Shown here one piece after another: positions 52,200 through 61,740 of a stretch of DNA of 64,000 nt. Position numbers and translations under genes: made by a program. The stretch lies in assembly GCA_015066565.1 (NCBI GenBank), contig SVOB01000001.1, positions 620,001 to 684,000 of the forward strand. The letters run 5' to 3'. Each line of letters opens with the position of its first letter. Position 1 is the stretch's first letter. The notes below the pieces were generated by a model. The model was not told the origin of the DNA. It saw only the letters and a program-made list of their open reading frames with translations, and ran no database searches. The stretch comes from Oscillospiraceae bacterium. Lineage in GTDB: Bacteria > Bacillota > Clostridia > Oscillospirales > Acutalibacteraceae.

Positions 52200-55100
52200 A
52201 TGAAAAAAGTATTATCAATTGTTTTATCAATAGTAATGGTGTTTTCCGTTTTTTCGGTTATGCCGTTTACGGTGTTTGCAGATAATATCCGCGGTGACGC
52301 CAACGGCGACGGCAAGGTTAATATGTCCGATGCCATCACAACCAGATATATTGACGCCATAGGAACATTTCCGGACTGCGTTTCGAATTATTCCGAGTTC
52401 GGCGCAGATGCAAACGGAGACAACAAGATAACTGTTGCGGATACGTTAGCTGTCATGAAGCATCTGGTTTATTTTGACAAGTACGGGCTTATCGGCGCCC
52501 CTGCTCTGCCTTCGGACGGAAAGGCAGACGATGATTCGGGTGATTTCACGCTTGACCTCGGAGGAACAAAGAGCGTGAATGCCGGAGACAGCTTTGACGT
52601 GGACGTTAAAATAAAACTCAAGGATACAACCGTCAAAATTGCGGCTGTTGATATACAGTTTTTATTTGACAGCCCTATGACCTGCGAAGAGGTTGATTTC
52701 AGTTCAAGCGTTCTCGGTCACGAAAAAAATAATCCTAAGGAAGGCAAATGTGAAACAAGCCCCGACAATGATATCGTAGCGGCTATGATGTATTTCGCCA
52801 ATGAATACGTAACACCTTCCGATAATTCTGTTCTTTTTACTCTTTCAATAAATGTTCCTGCAACAACTCCGGACGGTGAATATACAATTGATATTGCTGA
52901 CCGTTGTCAGGTTTTCAGCGACGAAAACGGCACGATGTACCGGACGTCCGTTAATCCGTTGACTGTTACGGTTACCAATAACAACCTTCTCGGCAGCGGA
53001 ACAGCGACCGACCCCTATAAGATTGACAGTTACAGTAAGCTCAAGGCCTTTGCCGACAAGGTAAACATTGACAGTGAGACGGGCGCAAACGCCGTTCTTA
53101 CAGCCGATATTGTAGCTGACGATGAAGCGTGGACGCCAATCGGCAACGGTTCAAACATATACACTGGTACATTTGACGGCGACGGACATACGATTACAGG
53201 GCTTACAACTCCTGAGAATTACGGCGAATATGCAGGACTTTTCGGCTATGTCGGAACGGACGGAGTTATAAAGAACGTCGGCCTTGAAGGCGGAAGTATA
53301 AACGGAAGCTATGATGTCGGCGGAATAGTCGGCTTAAATATGGGTACCATACAGAACTGTTATAACACGGGAGCGGTTAACGGTGAAAATTCTGTCGGCG
53401 GAATAGTCGGATATAATTGCAATGGAGATAACCGAAGCACTAATATTGTCAACTGCTATAATACGGGAGCAGTTTCAGGAAACGGTACCCGTGTTGACGT
53501 CGGCGGAATAGTCGGACGTAATATCGGTGTGCTTAGCGGAAGTTCATCTGTTACTGACTGCTATAATATAGGAACAATTTCAGGAAACGGTACCCGTGTT
53601 GACGTCGGCGGAATAGTCGGATATAATATCTGCGCAACTAACGGAAGCGCTGACATTACCGACTGCTATAATACGGGCGCGGTTATGGTAAGCGGCGACA
53701 ATGTTTATGTCGGCGGAATAATCGGAGAAATTTTTGGCTCAGGCGGCGGAACTGCAAAGGTTGCAAACTGTTATTATGACAGAAACGTTGTAACTGTTCC
53801 CGGCGCAACGAGTGAAAACAACTGGAATGCAATCGGCAAAAACTACAACGCAACCGTAATAAATGTGACAGGTCTTACTACAGTACAGATGACCGGTATA
53901 TACGCTTTAACAAATATGGAGTTTTCCGATTCCTTTGTTTGGTTTATGAAAGAGGACGTAGCTGATGATACCAACGGAAAGTATTACATGTTCTATCCGC
54001 ACCTGAAGGGCTTTAACCATGACGGCGACGGCGCACAGCAGACGGGCGAAGAAATCTCTCCCGATAACTGGCCGGCAAAGGCTGAGGTTTCGGTTGACTG
54101 GAGCGGTTCGGATTCATATACCTATAATGCAACCGAGCAAAAGCCCGTTGTTTCCTCCGTCTCCATAGGCGGCAGTGAGCTGACCCCGGGCGCCGATTAT
54201 ACCGTAAATTACAAGGTGAAAAACGGCGACAATTGGGACGGCTGCACCGAATGTATTAACGCAGGCGAGTACCGTACGGTTATTACCTTCGGCAACGGAC
54301 ATCCTGATATTGTAAAAAACTTTACGATTAACAAAGCGTCTCTTGAAATAACAGCAAAAAATAAGGAATATGAGTATAACGGTTTTAACCAGGGCCCCGG
54401 AGATACAGTGTATGAAAACGCTCAGGAAATTGCAAATGTAATTACTGCAGAAGGACTTAAGGGCACGGACACAGTAACACAAATTGAAATTGACGGACAG
54501 GGAAAAAATGCGGGTGACGATTATGTTCTTACTCCGCAAAGCGCATTTATTAACGGTACAAATGCGGCGGACAGCAATTATGATGTTACATACGTAAACG
54601 GCGTGCTCAAAATTAATCCTAAAGCTATTAACGTAACCGTAAACGGCAACAGCGATACAAAAACATATAACGGTTCTCAGCAGACCTTTAACGGCACATT
54701 CACCGCTACCTGCCCGGACACGGGATTTGACGCGTCAAAGTTCACTTACACGGGCAGTACTTCGGTAAGCGGAAAGGACGCCGGCGAATACACCCTTTCG
54801 CCCGTTGAAGCAAACTGCGTATATGATGACAGCAACTATACTGTTAGCTGGACAATGGGAACGCCGATTAAACTTAAGGTTAACCCTGCAAAAATAACGA
54901 TTGCCGCTGACAATAAGGAAACCAACCACGGCGATGACCTTGATGAGCTTACTTACAAAATAACCGGCGACTATTACGGCGAAGACCTCGGGATTTCTCT
55001 TTCGACAGACGCCGATAACAAGACGCCCGGGACGTATGATATTACGGTTTCATATACTCCGAACAGCAACTACAATGTAACTGTTCAGAACGGAAAATAC

Positions 55101-55982
55101 GTTATCGACGATAACCCGCACACCTGGGGTGAAATCACTTACGAGTGGAACGGAACGGATTCCGTAACCGCAAGCCGTACTTGTAATTACTGCGGAGAGG
55201 TTGAAACCGAAACGGTAAATCCGACTGCCGAGCAGACCAAAGACCCGACCTGCACAGATAAGGGTGAAAACACATATACGGCAACCTTTACGAACCCCGC
55301 TTTTGAAACACAGACAAAGACTGTTGAGGATGTTGAGGCGGCAGGTCATAAACTCACGCATTATCCGTATACTGAGCCCACCTCAACCAAGGACGGCAAT
55401 GTCGAATACTGGTATTGCGAAGAGTGCCATAAGTATTTCTCGGACGAAAACGGTGAAAACGAAATAACCGAAACCGTTATCCCGCTTGTTCCCGAATACA
55501 CATTCGATAAAGATAATCTTGAATGGACAAAGGACAGCGGCGAGGACCTTGAATTCACTGTCAACCGCAGCGCAGATGATGACAAAGCATTCGGACTCTT
55601 CCTCGGTATTGAGATAGACGGAAACGCCGTAAGCGAGGAAAACTACACTGCAACAAAGGGCAGCGTAAACATCAAGCTCAGCGCAGATTATCTAGAAACT
55701 CTTTCGGTCGGCGAGCACACACTGAAGCTTCTCTTCACGGACGGAGAAACCGAAACGACCTTCACGGTAAACGGCAAGGAAGAACCTGACGAGCCTGCCA
55801 AACCCGACGGAGAAAAGACGGATGAGCCGGTAACAAAGCCTGAAAAGAAGGACTCAAAGCCCGCCGGGTATGAACCTATACCCAAGACGGGCAACGCATT
55901 TAATCCGTGGATTTGTATTGCTGTCCTTGCAGGCCCCTGCCTTGCGGCAGTTTACGGCAGAAAAAGAAAAGAAGATGAATAA
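52200..55982 (+). CDS. Cell-wall anchored scaffoldin-like protein with dockerin, cohesin, GLUG and MBG domains
   Basis: 1260 residues. Signal peptide 1-28 (MKKVLSIVLSIVMVFSVFSV). A type I dockerin follows at once (about 29-92: GDANGDGKVNMSDAI, ADANGDNKITVADTLAVMKH), then a cohesin-like beta-sandwich (about 115-258: LDLGGTKSVNAGDSFDVDVK, AAVDIQFLFDS, PATTPDGEYTIDIAD). GLUG repeats (VGGIVG..NCYNTGAV, about 350-520), MBG-type repeats (about 630-900), Cys-containing repeats and an acidic linker follow. The tail is IPKTGN, a hydrophobic helix and RKRKEDE, a sortase sorting signal with Ile for Leu. It would hold dockerin partners on the wall and itself be docked. ATG 52200 chosen; the GTG at 52182 has no ribosome site. 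Confidence 0.85.
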   Translation: MKKVLSIVLSIVMVFSVFSVMPFTVFADNIRGDANGDGKVNMSDAITTRYIDAIGTFPDCVSNYSEFGADANGDNKITVADTLAVMKHLVYFDKYGLIGAPALPSDGKADDDSGDFTLDLGGTKSVNAGDSFDVDVKIKLKDTTVKIAAVDIQFLFDSPMTCEEVDFSSSVLGHEKNNPKEGKCETSPDNDIVAAMMYFANEYVTPSDNSVLFTLSINVPATTPDGEYTIDIADRCQVFSDENGTMYRTSVNPLTVTVTNNNLLGSGTATDPYKIDSYSKLKAFADKVNIDSETGANAVLTADIVADDEAWTPIGNGSNIYTGTFDGDGHTITGLTTPENYGEYAGLFGYVGTDGVIKNVGLEGGSINGSYDVGGIVGLNMGTIQNCYNTGAVNGENSVGGIVGYNCNGDNRSTNIVNCYNTGAVSGNGTRVDVGGIVGRNIGVLSGSSSVTDCYNIGTISGNGTRVDVGGIVGYNICATNGSADITDCYNTGAVMVSGDNVYVGGIIGEIFGSGGGTAKVANCYYDRNVVTVPGATSENNWNAIGKNYNATVINVTGLTTVQMTGIYALTNMEFSDSFVWFMKEDVADDTNGKYYMFYPHLKGFNHDGDGAQQTGEEISPDNWPAKAEVSVDWSGSDSYTYNATEQKPVVSSVSIGGSELTPGADYTVNYKVKNGDNWDGCTECINAGEYRTVITFGNGHPDIVKNFTINKASLEITAKNKEYEYNGFNQGPGDTVYENAQEIANVITAEGLKGTDTVTQIEIDGQGKNAGDDYVLTPQSAFINGTNAADSNYDVTYVNGVLKINPKAINVTVNGNSDTKTYNGSQQTFNGTFTATCPDTGFDASKFTYTGSTSVSGKDAGEYTLSPVEANCVYDDSNYTVSWTMGTPIKLKVNPAKITIAADNKETNHGDDLDELTYKITGDYYGEDLGISLSTDADNKTPGTYDITVSYTPNSNYNVTVQNGKYVIDDNPHTWGEITYEWNGTDSVTASRTCNYCGEVETETVNPTAEQTKDPTCTDKGENTYTATFTNPAFETQTKTVEDVEAAGHKLTHYPYTEPTSTKDGNVEYWYCEECHKYFSDENGENEITETVIPLVPEYTFDKDNLEWTKDSGEDLEFTVNRSADDDKAFGLFLGIEIDGNAVSEENYTATKGSVNIKLSADYLETLSVGEHTLKLLFTDGETETTFTVNGKEEPDEPAKPDGEKTDEPVTKPEKKDSKPAGYEPIPKTGNAFNPWICIAVLAGPCLAAVYGRKRKEDE

Positions 55983-55999
55983 TTAAGTAAACAGCACTA

Positions 56000-56035
56000 A
56001 ACCCCGAATCTTATGATTCGGGGTTAACTTTTTTG
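56000..56035 (+). terminator. Terminator after the scaffoldin-like gene
   Basis: AACCCCGAATC (56000-56010), loop TTAT, GATTCGGGGTT (56015-56025), then AACTTTTTTG. Confidence 0.85.
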
Positions 56036-56060
56036 TGAAATTGCTGTCGGCGGCTTGCAC

Positions 56061-56215
56061 CTACACCGCCAAACTAATCTGATTCAGATAACTGTCTGCT
56101 TTCTCTACGCTTACGGATTGGAAGTTGTCAAATACATCTGCGTAGGTGTCGAGGGTTACTTTGATGTCTGAGTGCCCCATATAGTTCAAAAACGCTTTTC
56201 CGTGATAGTGACAGT
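56061..56215 (-). pseudogene. C-terminal fragment of a tyrosine integrase (second copy)
   Basis: Leftward frame KAFLNYMGHSDIKVTLDTYA then DVFDNFQSVSVEKADSYLNQ and a stop. GHSDIKVTLDTY is the HxxR-region/catalytic tyrosine end of phage-type integrases. Upstream, homology stops near 56215 and no active site Arg or start remains. It closely matches the 44328-44422 fragment. The DNA from 56216 to 56348 holds a partly open, unrecognised frame and no gene. Confidence 0.7.
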
Positions 56216-56348
56216 ATAATTCATATACGCAAAATGCTCTCCTCGTCTTTTGAACAAGGAGAGCACCTCCCACCTCCAGGAGTCAGAGCGGAACCGACAG
56301 GTGTTGACGAAGCCAGCCGCTTCCGTTGTGGGTTAATAAAAAAATATG

Positions 56349-57773
56349 TTATTTTTCGCTGATTTTGGTTTCAAAGCGGTCCTTTGCCGTTTCATCCGGA
56401 ATTGATGTCGGGTATTCTCCGCCGAAGCAGGCAGTGCAGAAGCCCGTGTCCTCGCCGGCGAGATGTTTAACATTTTCAACGCTTAGATAGCCCAAAGAGG
56501 TTACACCGATTTCACCGGCGATTTCCTCAGTTTTCATTTTATTCGCAATAAGCACATCTGCGCTGTCAATATCGGTTCCGTAATAGCAGGGAGCTATAAA
56601 GGGCGGGGCGCTGACACGCATATGTATTTCCTTCGCACCTGCCTGCCAGAGCAGATTGGCAATATGCCGGCAGGTTGTGCCTCTCACGATTGAATCATCA
56701 ATAAGTACTATGCGCTTATCTTTTACTACTTCACGAATTGGATTTAATTTTATCCCGACACCCTGTTCACGGGAATCCTGCCCGGGAGAAATAAAAGTTC
56801 GTGCGATATATTTGTTTTTTGTAAATCCGATTGCATAGGGAATGCCCGATTCGTGCGAATAACCGATTGCCGCTTCAAGTCCTGAATCGGGCACGCCGAT
56901 GACTATATCAGCGTCAACCGGATGTTCCTTTGCGAGAAACCGCCCTGCTCTTTGCCTGCAAACACTTACGGATGCGCCGTCAATTACCGAGTCGGGACGG
57001 GCAAAATAGATATACTCAAAAACACAGAAGCGTTTCGGACAAAGCTTGCAATGAGAGTCATCAAAATGTAATCCGTCACAGTCAACAACTGCAATTTCAC
57101 CGGGTTTAAGATCCCTGACAAGCTTTGCGTCGACTGCGTCAAGCGCACAGGACTCCGAAGCGAAAACCACGGAGCCGTCGTCTGTCACTCCATAGCAGAG
57201 CGGTCGGAAGCCATGAGGATCACGCGCAGCGATCAGCTTTTGCGGAGAGCTTATTACGAGTGAGTAAGCGCCTTCGATTATCTCCATGGCTGCGCTGACT
57301 GCGCTCTCAATCGAACCCGTAACAAGTCTTTGCTGAACTATTATGTATGAAATAACCTCGGTGTCGGTAGTTGTGTGAAACAGTGATCCGCTTTCTTCAA
57401 GCATTCTTCTCAATTCAAACGAATTCGAAAGATTACCGTTATGACAAAGAGCCATTCTTCCGTTGTGATGGTTAACAAGAAGCGGCTGAATATTCTGAAG
57501 CATCTTACCGCCCGTCGTTGCATAGCGTACATGCCCGACTGCTATGTTGCCGTTGCCCAGAGAATTCAGTTTTTCCCTTGTAAAGACCTCGCTGACAAGT
57601 CCTTCGCCCTTGACATAGCGGAATACGCCGTCATCATTTATTGCAATTCCTGCGCTCTCCTGCCCTCTGTGCTGGAGAGCAAAAAGCGCATAATAAGTGA
57701 GTGACGCCAAATCGGAGGATTTTTTGCTGAATATTCCGAAAACTCCGCATTCTTCGTGTAACAGGTTAAACAT
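56349..57773 (-). CDS. purF: Amidophosphoribosyltransferase
   Basis: First enzyme of purine synthesis: PRPP plus glutamine gives phosphoribosylamine. 474 residues, with a propeptide and the N-terminal nucleophile (MFNLLHEECGVFGIF; Cys9 after processing). The PRPP site is IVLIDDSIVRGTTCRH (about 345-360). CPKRFCVFEYIYFARPDS and CTACFGGEYPTS supply the cysteines of the Bacillus-type [4Fe-4S] enzyme. It is the last gene of the leftward GOGAT cluster, 11 bases after the GXGXG-domain gene, so a purine gene is co-transcribed with nitrogen assimilation genes. Confidence 0.95.
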   Translation of the reverse strand: MFNLLHEECGVFGIFSKKSSDLASLTYYALFALQHRGQESAGIAINDDGVFRYVKGEGLVSEVFTREKLNSLGNGNIAVGHVRYATTGGKMLQNIQPLLVNHHNGRMALCHNGNLSNSFELRRMLEESGSLFHTTTDTEVISYIIVQQRLVTGSIESAVSAAMEIIEGAYSLVISSPQKLIAARDPHGFRPLCYGVTDDGSVVFASESCALDAVDAKLVRDLKPGEIAVVDCDGLHFDDSHCKLCPKRFCVFEYIYFARPDSVIDGASVSVCRQRAGRFLAKEHPVDADIVIGVPDSGLEAAIGYSHESGIPYAIGFTKNKYIARTFISPGQDSREQGVGIKLNPIREVVKDKRIVLIDDSIVRGTTCRHIANLLWQAGAKEIHMRVSAPPFIAPCYYGTDIDSADVLIANKMKTEEIAGEIGVTSLGYLSVENVKHLAGEDTGFCTACFGGEYPTSIPDETAKDRFETKISEK

Positions 57774-57784
57774 ATTGCCTCCTG

Positions 57785-58519
57785 TCAGTTGGATGTATAG
57801 AGATTTGCATACGGTCTTGAGGTAACCGGAGTAAGCTTTTTGAAGGGCTTACTCATTACCGCTTCATAGTCCTGACCGAAGTATTTGCAATAGTTTTTGA
57901 CATATTTTTTAAGCTCTTTTTTATCCTCGTCGGTAAGAGAGCTTATTTTAATATTCGGCGAAAGATTTTCTTTCGGAAAAGCGCCTCTTACATAGATTTT
58001 TCCTCCGTGCATACCGCTTGCGCAATGTGTACCGAAAAGCTTTTCGCCCCGCCTCATATTCAGACCGAGCAGAATAATAGTCCCGCCTGCCATATACTCG
58101 CCGAGGAAAGAACCTGCATTCTGACCGATAACAAGAACGGGCTTCATACTGCGGAATTCCTTCATATGAATACCGCCTCTGCAGCATACATTGTCACGGA
58201 TGTAAATCTCTCCGTCACGCATTCCGTAGCCGAGAGCATCACCCGAATGACCGTAAATGATAATCTGCCCGCCGCCCATTGTATTGCCGACGGCATCCTG
58301 ACCGTTTCCGTACAGCAGGATTTTTCCTCCGTTGAGGTAGCAGGCAAGGTCATTCCCCGCCGTACCGTGTATTTCAATGGTTTTTCCGCGGTCAAGCGCG
58401 CAACCGAGATAGCGCTGACCGTTTACATCCTCAACGGTAACCTTATTCTGTGAAAGAAGCTTTGTCTTTATATCACCGTTTACCTCTGCATATCTGCGAA
58501 GTCCTGCAATAACGTTCAT
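57785..58519 (-). CDS. Glutamate synthase GXGXG domain subunit
   Basis: 244 residues forming a right-handed beta-helix of the GXGXG type, which corresponds to the C-terminal domain of large glutamate synthase subunits. Typical repeats are GNDLACYLNGGKILLYGNGQ, AVGNTMGGGQIIIYGHSGD and CCRGGIHMKEFRSMKPVLVI. In single-chain GOGAT this part is fused; here it is a separate gene, the archaeal-type arrangement. It overlaps the FAD gene by four bases (ATGA). It helps form the tunnel between glutaminase and synthase sites. Confidence 0.9.
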   Translation of the reverse strand: MNVIAGLRRYAEVNGDIKTKLLSQNKVTVEDVNGQRYLGCALDRGKTIEIHGTAGNDLACYLNGGKILLYGNGQDAVGNTMGGGQIIIYGHSGDALGYGMRDGEIYIRDNVCCRGGIHMKEFRSMKPVLVIGQNAGSFLGEYMAGGTIILLGLNMRRGEKLFGTHCASGMHGGKIYVRGAFPKENLSPNIKISSLTDEDKKELKKYVKNYCKYFGQDYEAVMSKPFKKLTPVTSRPYANLYTSN

Positions 58520-59781
58520 GCAATATCTCCTTTCAGGCGTTTTTCTCTTTCTGACTTGTCAAACATAAAAAGAGAAGGCGTGTCAAAAATATCCGTTTTG
58601 ATTTCAGATAAATCGGTTTTGTTTTCGATAATGCTTGTGTATATACCTGCGTTTTCACTTGCATTTATAAGAACAAAGCCGACAAGATGGTTATTTTCAA
58701 ATATCAGCCGTTTATACTTGTCACCGCTTCTGACTGTTCTGTCAGAATACTGTTCGCCTACGGCATTGATAAGTCCGCAGGTGCATATTCGCAGTCCGTA
58801 AAAGTCAATGGCGTTTACGGAATATGCTCCGTTGAGCTTTATATCTCCGCCCGCCATTTGCGAACCTGCCGCCGTTCCCTGATAAACCGCATTCGGATAA
58901 AGGGCAATAACCCTTTTGCTGCCGTCAAGCATATCCACGCTGACGGTGCAGTCGCCTGCGGCATAAATGCTTTTGTCACTTGTCTGCATTGTTTCGGAAT
59001 CTGTAATAATACCTCTTTCGACTTTAAGACCTGCCTGTTCGGCAAGTTCTGTTTCGGGACGCACGCCGACTGCAAGCACAAGCATATCGCATTCAAGCTC
59101 TTTTTCGCTTTTGAGAACAACGGAGGTTATTCTGTTTGCCTTGCTTTTCGCTTCGGTAACGGTGTCGCCGAGATGAAAAACAATATGACCGTTTTCTTCA
59201 ATATACTTCTTTACGCTTCGAGCTGATTTTTCATCAAGTATAGACGGAAGTATTCTCGGCGAAAGCTCAACAACATCTACGCTTTTACAGATTTTTGAAA
59301 GTCCCTCGGCGGCCTTCATTCCGATAAGGCCGGCACCGATAACAACAGCTTTTGTATTGTTATTTGCTTTTGTCTTAACTGCCTTTGCAGAGGCCAGATC
59401 GAGAAAGGTAAATGCGTTAACCTTACCGTTTACATTCTTCATTGGCGGAACAAACGGCTTAGAGCCCGTGCATATACAAAGCTTATCGTAGGAATATGCT
59501 TTTCTGCCCGCTTTAACCGTTTTGTTCTTTTTGTCTATTGACCTTACAGGCGCGTTTGTAACTATATCAATTCCTTTTTCTTTATAGTAATTCGGCGAAC
59601 GCAGATACATATCGTTTTCTTTTACTGCGCCCTTGAGATAATAGCTGATTGACGGTCTGCTGTAAGGAAGATAAGCTTCCCTTGTAAGAACGGTAATACT
59701 GCCTTCTGAGTCCTCTTTCCTTATTTGTTCGGCGCAGGCAAGACCTGCCGCAGAGGCGCCGATAATGATATATTTTTTCAT
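58516..59781 (-). CDS. FAD-dependent NAD(P)H oxidoreductase of the GOGAT cluster
   Basis: 421 residues. The FAD site is MKKYIIIGASAAGLACAEQI, the NAD(P) site AVVIGAGLIGMKAAEGLSKI (about 146-165), and the second FAD motif SIYAAGDCTVSVDML (about 270-284). It resembles nitrite/rubredoxin reductase flavoproteins. In this context it should pass electrons from NAD(P)H to the neighbouring ferredoxin and synthase subunits, replacing GltD. It overlaps genes at both ends. Confidence 0.85.
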   Translation of the reverse strand: MKKYIIIGASAAGLACAEQIRKEDSEGSITVLTREAYLPYSRPSISYYLKGAVKENDMYLRSPNYYKEKGIDIVTNAPVRSIDKKNKTVKAGRKAYSYDKLCICTGSKPFVPPMKNVNGKVNAFTFLDLASAKAVKTKANNNTKAVVIGAGLIGMKAAEGLSKICKSVDVVELSPRILPSILDEKSARSVKKYIEENGHIVFHLGDTVTEAKSKANRITSVVLKSEKELECDMLVLAVGVRPETELAEQAGLKVERGIITDSETMQTSDKSIYAAGDCTVSVDMLDGSKRVIALYPNAVYQGTAAGSQMAGGDIKLNGAYSVNAIDFYGLRICTCGLINAVGEQYSDRTVRSGDKYKRLIFENNHLVGFVLINASENAGIYTSIIENKTDLSEIKTDIFDTPSLFMFDKSEREKRLKGDIA

Positions 59782-60221
59782 TATTCTGCACCTCCCAGAT
59801 CAATATAAACAAGTGCGTGGTTAGGGCAGTTCTTAACACATGCAGGTTCGTCCTCATCCTGACACAAATCGCACTTAACGGCAAATTTGCCCGTTTTTAT
59901 ACAGCCGAAGGGACAGACGGAAAGGCAGGTCATGCAGCCGATGCATTTTTTCTCGTTGACTGAAACTATACCCGTTTTTTCATCCTTTGTCATAGCTCCC
60001 GTTATGCACGCCTGAACGCATTTCGGATTGTCACAGTGACGGCAGTTGACAGCCGCCGAAAGCATTTTATCTCCGTAAACCGTTATTCTTGAAACGGGTG
60101 CGGGATTTTCATATTTATTAGCCTTAAGCACATCCTTCGTCTTTGAATGAGCCGTTTTGCAGTAAACCTCGCAAAGACGGCAGTTAAGACAGAGTTCTTC
60201 TTTTGCATATACTTTTTTCAT
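59781..60221 (-). CDS. Polyferredoxin subunit of the GOGAT cluster
   Basis: 146 residues rich in Cys in HycB/DmsB-like spacing: CLNCRLCEVYCKTAHSK, CRHCDNPKCVQACITGA, CIGCMTCLSVCPFGCIK and CDLCQDEDEPACVKNCPNHA. Four Cys clusters can hold up to four [4Fe-4S] centres. It probably wires the FAD protein to the synthase subunit. Start and stop lie directly between those two genes (one-base overlap; 12-base gap). Confidence 0.9.
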   Translation of the reverse strand: MKKVYAKEELCLNCRLCEVYCKTAHSKTKDVLKANKYENPAPVSRITVYGDKMLSAAVNCRHCDNPKCVQACITGAMTKDEKTGIVSVNEKKCIGCMTCLSVCPFGCIKTGKFAVKCDLCQDEDEPACVKNCPNHALVYIDLGGAE

Positions 60222-60233
60222 ACTGCCGTCCTC

Positions 60234-61739
60234 CTATTCTCCTGCATGCATAATGCCAAGTATTTCAAGCTCTTTTTCGCTTAAACCGATACCCCTGAGC
60301 ATCAGTCTGTTACCGCGAAGCGAATCGACGGAGTTAATACCCATACCGCCCATAATCTCTTTTATTTCGTGGTTCCAGGCGTTTATAAGGTTTTCAACTC
60401 TTATGTGCATTATTTCGGGATTGAGGCGTTTCGTAAGCTCGGGTCTCTGTGTAGCTATGCCCCAGTTACATTTGCCCGTATTACAGGTCTGACACATATG
60501 ACAGCCCATCGCTATAAGCGGAGCGGAGGCACAGTAGCATGCGTCTGCGCCCAAAGCAATCGCCTTTACTATATCAGCGGAGCATCTGAACGAGCCGGCA
60601 GCAATAAGCGAAATATTTGAGCGTATGCCCTCGTCACGAAGACGCTGATCCGCAGCCGCAAGCGCAAGCTCAATCGGTATTCCGACATTGTCTCTTATTC
60701 TTGTCGGAGCTGCGCCGGTACCGCCCCTGAAACCGTCGATTGCAATTATATCGGCACCTGCTCTCGCACAGCCCGAAGCAATCGCCGCGACATTGTGAAC
60801 GGCGGCAATTTTAACCGAAACCGGCTTTTTGTTGTCGGTTGCCTGCTTTATCGACCAGATAAGCTGGCGCAGGTCCTCAATGGAATAAATGTCATGATGC
60901 GGCGCAGGCGAAATTGCGTCGCTGCCCTCGGGAATCATGCGTGCGTTCGAAACCTCGACATTAACCTTTTCTCCCGGAAGATGTCCGCCTATGCCGGGCT
61001 TTGCGCCCTGACCGATTTTTATTTCAACAAATCGTGAATTATTAAGATAATCCTTGTGAACGCCGAATCTTCCCGAAGCAACCTGAACAATTGCACAATC
61101 GGTATAGTCAGCCAAATCCGGATGCAGACCGCCTTCACCTGTATTGAAGAGAGTGCCGAGGTTTTTCGCCGCCATAGCAAGTGATTTCTGCGCATTTAAG
61201 CTTATTGAGCCGAAGCTCATCGCCGAGAACATAATCGGAGTTTCTATTATTACCTGAGGCGGCATTTCAACAGTCGATTTGCCCTTTTTCTCAACAGTTA
61301 TCTTTTCGGGCTTTCTGCCCAGAATCGTTCTTATTTCCATCGGCTCACGAAGAGGATCGATGGACGGGTTTGTTACCTGAGAAGCGTTAAGCAGGATTTT
61401 GTCCCAGTATATCGGATACGGCTTAGGCGTTCCCATTCCCGAAAGCAAAACTCCTCCCGTTTCTGCCTGACGACAGATTTCCTGCTGATACTGAGGCGTC
61501 CAGTTGGCATTTTCTCTGTAATCGCAGACATACTTTTCAATCCGTAATGCCCTTGTTGGACAAAGATCAACGCAGCGGTGACACGCAACGCAGTTTTCGG
61601 AATCCGAAACAACGGTTTTTCCGTCGTCATCAAAAAAATGACATTCATTGGAGCACTGACGCACACAGCAGCCGCAGTCAATACAGAGATTTTTGTCACG
61701 GACTACCGTAAATCTTCGGGGGATGTAGTTAACCGACAT
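60234..61739 (-). CDS. Glutamate synthase FMN domain subunit with N-terminal ferredoxin
   Basis: 501 residues from the ATG at 61739, nine bases after GGAGG; the longer frame to 61778 overlaps the previous gene. Two ferredoxin motifs open it (LCIDCGCCVRQCSNECHFF, CVACHRCVDLCPTRALRI). The synthase barrel follows, with MFSAMSFGSISLNAQKSLAM, AVHNVAAIASGCARAGADII, and the 3Fe-4S/FMN region GCHMCQTCNTGKCNWGIATQ. It carries out the 2-oxoglutarate to glutamate step. It starts one base after the upstream glutaminase gene. Confidence 0.93.
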   Translation of the reverse strand: MSVNYIPRRFTVVRDKNLCIDCGCCVRQCSNECHFFDDDGKTVVSDSENCVACHRCVDLCPTRALRIEKYVCDYRENANWTPQYQQEICRQAETGGVLLSGMGTPKPYPIYWDKILLNASQVTNPSIDPLREPMEIRTILGRKPEKITVEKKGKSTVEMPPQVIIETPIMFSAMSFGSISLNAQKSLAMAAKNLGTLFNTGEGGLHPDLADYTDCAIVQVASGRFGVHKDYLNNSRFVEIKIGQGAKPGIGGHLPGEKVNVEVSNARMIPEGSDAISPAPHHDIYSIEDLRQLIWSIKQATDNKKPVSVKIAAVHNVAAIASGCARAGADIIAIDGFRGGTGAAPTRIRDNVGIPIELALAAADQRLRDEGIRSNISLIAAGSFRCSADIVKAIALGADACYCASAPLIAMGCHMCQTCNTGKCNWGIATQRPELTKRLNPEIMHIRVENLINAWNHEIKEIMGGMGINSVDSLRGNRLMLRGIGLSEKELEILGIMHAGE

Positions 61740-61740
61740 A

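Noticed and set aside
56061-56273. A functional 70-residue recombinase
   Set aside because: Only the integrase C-terminus is present; the first 20 or so residues are unrelated sequence.
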